From: Bacteroidota bacterium
GTDB lineage: Bacteria > Bacteroidota > Ignavibacteria > Tepidaquicellales > Tepidaquicellaceae
Assembly: GCA_003519545.1 (NCBI GenBank)
Contig: DOWN01000108.1
Location: forward strand, 1-8,717
DNA length: 8,717 nucleotides
Direction: 5' to 3'
Both the position numbers and the translations under genes were made by a program. Within the stretch, counting starts at the first letter, position 1; each line of letters opens with the position of its first letter. Shown piece after piece: positions 5,833 through 8,717 of this stretch. Under the pieces are notes generated by a model, which made no database searches, was not told the origin of the DNA, and was given only the letters and a program-made list of their open reading frames with translations.

Positions 5833-6810
5833 TTAATGTAAATATGGAAAATCTGTATTCATATAATTTGTTACGTAATCAAATACAGCATCTTCCAGTT
5901 TTGTGATTTCTTTTTTATATCCTGCTTTTCTGATTTTAGAAATATCTGCTTCAGTAAAATACTGATATTTACTTTTCAGATTTTCAGGCATTTCAAAATA
6001 TTCAATTTTAACATCAATCCCAAGTGCTTTAAATACCGGTGTTACAAACTCATTCCAAGATGATGCTTTACCTGAGCCGATGTTATATAAGCCGTGAACC
6101 GGTTTATTTTCCCAGAAGAATAATGTCATATCTACGGCATCTTTTACATAAATAAAATCTCTTTTCTGTTCTCCGTCTGCATATTCAGGTTTGTCAGATT
6201 TGAAAAGTTTTATACCGCCTCCTGATTTAATCTGTTCAAATCCTTTGCAGATAATACTTCTCATATCTTCTTTATGATATTCATTTGGTCCGAACACATT
6301 AAAATATTTTAACCCCACAACTTTATCAAATAAATTATTTTTGTATAACCATTTGTCAAACATCTGTTTTGAAAATCCATATCCGTTCAATGGTCGCAAT
6401 GAATTTATAACATTTTCATTATCTGAATATCCCTGTTCACCCATTCCATAAGTAGCAGCAGAAGAAGCATATATAAATTTTATATCACCCGTTAAACATT
6501 TTTCACACAAATATTTTGTGTATTCATAATTATTTGACATCAGTAATCTAAAATCTTTTTCTGTTGTTGAACTGATTGCTCCAAGATGAAATATTGTATC
6601 TACTTGTGCTTTTTTCAGAAAATCATGTGATACCATTTCGCCGAACTCATTAGCATCAAATACATCTTCATATTTAAGTGAAATTAAATTTTTCCATTTA
6701 TCATCTGTCGTGAATTTATCTACTATTATAATATCTTCAATACCAAGTTGATTAAGTCTCCAAACTAAACAACTACCGATAAATCCCGCACCGCCTGTAA
6801 CAACTATCAT
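5833..6810 (-). CDS. rfaD: ADP-glyceromanno-heptose 6-epimerase
   Basis: HldD/RfaD converts ADP-D-glycero-beta-D-manno-heptose to the L-glycero form, the last step before heptosyltransferases use it for LPS inner core. The 325-residue product is an extended short-chain dehydrogenase/reductase: GGAGFIG at 6-12 is the NAD(P)-binding GxxGxxG motif, ASSAATYG at 115-122 contains the catalytic Ser, and YGFSK at 144-148 gives the catalytic Tyr144 and Lys148. KYFNVFGPNEYHK at 168-180 and RDFIYVKD at 218-225 are characteristic of the HldD subfamily. The length is close to that of the E. coli enzyme (about 310). It follows polA by 35 bases and precedes the deiminase by 31, all in one direction, so it is probably cotranscribed with them rather than with rfaE1-rfaE2. 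Unlike most genes here it has a recognisable ribosome-binding site. Confidence 0.95.
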   Translation of the reverse strand: MIVVTGGAGFIGSCLVWRLNQLGIEDIIIVDKFTTDDKWKNLISLKYEDVFDANEFGEMVSHDFLKKAQVDTIFHLGAISSTTEKDFRLLMSNNYEYTKYLCEKCLTGDIKFIYASSAATYGMGEQGYSDNENVINSLRPLNGYGFSKQMFDKWLYKNNLFDKVVGLKYFNVFGPNEYHKEDMRSIICKGFEQIKSGGGIKLFKSDKPEYADGEQKRDFIYVKDAVDMTLFFWENKPVHGLYNIGSGKASSWNEFVTPVFKALGIDVKIEYFEMPENLKSKYQYFTEADISKIRKAGYKKEITKLEDAVFDYVTNYMNTDFPYLH

Positions 6811-6818
6811 TTAAAAAA

Positions 6819-6826
6819 TCCTTTCT
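6819..6826 (-). promoter_or_regulatory. Ribosome-binding site of hldD
   Basis: AGAAAGGA on the minus strand ends 8 bases before the ATG at 6810. It is the clearest Shine-Dalgarno-like sequence in the window and supports that start; the other complete genes begin behind AT-rich leaders with weak or no such motif. Confidence 0.7.
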
Positions 6827-6845
6827 GAATTTTATTTTTTATTTT

Positions 6846-8717
6846 TTAATGTGCATCAAACCAGTCTTTTCCGATTCCTACTTCAACTTCAATCGGAACA
6901 TCCATTGGTATCGCATTCTTCATTTTAGATGTAACAATATTTTTAACTTTTTCGGTTTCATCATCATAAACTTCAAATACAAGTTCATCATGAACCTGTA
7001 AAAGCATTTTAGATTTTATTTTATTTTTTTTGAATGCTTCATCTATATTAATCATCGCTATCTTTATCATATCGGCTGCTGTTCCCTGTATAGGCATATT
7101 AATCGCCGCTCTTTCATCTTCGGCTCTTGCCGAAGCATTCTGATTATTTATTTGCATCAGATATCTTCTTCTGCCCATTAATGTTTCTACGTATCCGTTT
7201 TCTCTCGCAAACTTTTTTGTCCTTTCCATATAATCCAATACTTTCGGATATTCTCTGAAATATCTTTCTATTATATCTTTTGCTTCTGTGTTTTTTATTT
7301 CAAGTCTGTTAGCCAGACCAAATGCACCTATTCCATATATTATTCCAAAGTTAACTTCTTTTGCTTTTCTTCGCATATTAGGAGTAACTTCCTTTTTATC
7401 TTTAAGCCCGAATACTCTCATTGCTGTTTCCGTATGTATATCGTGATTTCTTTTAAATGCATTTATCATATTTTCATCTCCTGCATAATGTGCCATAATT
7501 CTAAGTTCAATCTGTGAATAATCGGCTGATAAAATTTTCTGGTTTTTATTTTCCGGAACAAATGCCTTTCTCAAACTTCGTCCTATTTCTGTTCGTATAG
7601 GAATATTTTGTAAATTTGGATTTGTTGATGAAAGTCTTCCTGTTGCCGCTCCAATCTGACTATATGAAGTATGCACTCTTCCGTCTTTCGGATTTATTGC
7701 TTTCACTAATCCTTCTATATATGTGGATTTTAATTTAGTGAGCATTCTATAATCAACTATCGCAGCCGCAATTGGATGCTGATATCTTAACTCTTCCAAC
7801 ACTTTAACGTCTGTCGAAAATCCGGTTTTTGTTTTTTTAGTCGGCTTAAGATTAAGTTTTGTATATAATAATTCCTGAAGTTGTTTAGGTGAGTTTATGT
7901 TAAATTTTTCTCCTGCAAGTTCATAAATTTTCTTTTCAAATTCATCAATTGATTTCATTATCTGCTTATCAATCGCAAGTAAAATTTTCTTATCAACTTT
8001 GATGCCTTGAAATTCCATTTCAGCCAAAACTCTTATCAAAGGAAATTCTATTTCATCACATAATTTTAATAAATTTATTTTTTCAAGTTCATACTTAATT
8101 CTGTGACATAGTTGCAAAGTTATGTCTGCATCTTCAGACGCATATTCACTGACCTTATCAACTTCAACCTTATCCATTGTAATCTGATTTTTCCCTTTTC
8201 CGATAAGTGTTTCTATCGAAATAGGGGAGTAACCGAGATAATCTTCAGCAAGTGAATCCATATCATGAGCACCTTCCGGTTTGAGAATAAATGCTCCGAT
8301 TAACGAATCAAAATCAATATTAGCAATTTCTATCCCGTAATTTTTCATCACAAGATAATCATACTTTATATTCTGTCCGACAATCTTTACTTTTTTATTT
8401 TCCAGAAGTGTTTTTATCTTCTCAATTGCTTCGTTGATTTCAACTCCAATATTTTCTTTGTTACTTTGCTTATCAAATAAAGAATCACCTTTTTTTATAT
8501 TTCCATAAACAGGAACATAATACGCTTCTTCTTCTTTATATGCAAAAGACATTCCGACCAAATTACATTGCATAGGATCTTTTGAATCCGTCTCCGTATC
8601 AAAACAAACAGTTTCTTCTTTGACAAGTTTTTTTATCATCCTGTCAAATTCATCCGCATTTTTTATCGTGTAATAATGATGTTTTACAACTTTTATTGTT
8701 TTATATTTCTTCTCAAT
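6846..8717 (-). CDS. polA: DNA polymerase I, proofreading and polymerase domains (5' end outside the window)
   Basis: The frame is open to the right edge: 26 sense codons precede the internal ATG at 8637-8639, and they read like the start of the PolA proofreading domain (YYTIKNADEFDR). The gene is therefore partial, and the ATG at 8639 is not its true start. Numbering from that ATG, the 3'-5' exonuclease is intact: DTET at 14-17, Asn90 and Asp94 in GQNIKYD, and Tyr166/Asp170 in EYASEDAD. Polymerase motif A is DYSQIELR at 373-380, motif B is RRKAKEVNFGIIYG at 423-436 (Lys427, Phe431, Tyr435), and motif C is QVHDE at 548-552. TGRLSS and NLQNIPIR lie at 333-338 and 342-349. The product acts in gap repair and Okazaki-fragment processing. 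A 5'-nuclease domain, if present, would lie beyond the window. Confidence 0.97.
   Translation of the reverse strand: MEKKYKTIKVVKHHYYTIKNADEFDRMIKKLVKEETVCFDTETDSKDPMQCNLVGMSFAYKEEEAYYVPVYGNIKKGDSLFDKQSNKENIGVEINEAIEKIKTLLENKKVKIVGQNIKYDYLVMKNYGIEIANIDFDSLIGAFILKPEGAHDMDSLAEDYLGYSPISIETLIGKGKNQITMDKVEVDKVSEYASEDADITLQLCHRIKYELEKINLLKLCDEIEFPLIRVLAEMEFQGIKVDKKILLAIDKQIMKSIDEFEKKIYELAGEKFNINSPKQLQELLYTKLNLKPTKKTKTGFSTDVKVLEELRYQHPIAAAIVDYRMLTKLKSTYIEGLVKAINPKDGRVHTSYSQIGAATGRLSSTNPNLQNIPIRTEIGRSLRKAFVPENKNQKILSADYSQIELRIMAHYAGDENMINAFKRNHDIHTETAMRVFGLKDKKEVTPNMRRKAKEVNFGIIYGIGAFGLANRLEIKNTEAKDIIERYFREYPKVLDYMERTKKFARENGYVETLMGRRRYLMQINNQNASARAEDERAAINMPIQGTAADMIKIAMINIDEAFKKNKIKSKMLLQVHDELVFEVYDDETEKVKNIVTSKMKNAIPMDVPIEVEVGIGKDWFDAH

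Noticed and set aside
8637..8639. ATG at 8639 as the true start of a short, 597-residue Klenow-like polymerase
   Set aside because: The frame is open upstream to the window edge, and those codons encode recognisable PolA exonuclease-domain sequence, so the gene continues beyond the window.

Overview
The window is AT-rich and every gene I can support lies on the minus strand, so it reads right to left. It most resembles a member of the Bacteroidota/Chlorobiota lineage, with Ignavibacteria-like organisms the best guess. One protein ends in a type IX secretion sorting domain carrying the YPNPFNP signature common in Ignavibacteria and relatives. Most starts lack a clear Shine-Dalgarno sequence, as is common in Bacteroidota, and heptose genes indicate a Gram-negative envelope with LPS. 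The lineage is inferred from these traits, not shown by a phylogenetic marker.

Layout in transcription order. From the right edge: the polymerase and proofreading part of polA (5' end outside the window), then hldD/rfaD (ADP-heptose epimerase) 35 bases on, then a secreted peptidylarginine deiminase-like protein 31 bases on, closed by a strong rho-independent terminator at 4016-4043. Next is a 480-base intergenic region holding two arrays of a short palindromic repeat. A DUF4143 AAA+ ATPase follows, with a third array of the same repeat 10 bases past its stop codon. Last comes a tight run of rfaE1 (heptose-7-phosphate kinase), rfaE2 (heptose-1-phosphate adenylyltransferase; ATGA overlap) and the N-terminal part of a large TamB/AsmA-like envelope protein that leaves the window on the left.

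Functionally, rfaE1, rfaE2 and hldD supply three of the steps that make ADP-L-glycero-beta-D-manno-heptose for the LPS inner core. The phosphatase GmhB and the isomerase GmhA are not in this window. The TamB-like protein also belongs to the envelope. The deiminase would act outside the cell after export through Sec and T9SS.

The most unusual structure is the repeat family: three arrays with 2, 3 and 3 copies of a 17-base palindrome (CCACCA-N5-TGGTGG), exactly 22 bases apart and bounded by TGTAAAA and TTTACA. Arrays A and B bracket the DUF4143 ATPase gene, and the block sits between two groups of heptose genes. The second item of note is the deiminase, whose domain order and catalytic residues parallel the Porphyromonas gingivalis enzyme PPAD.
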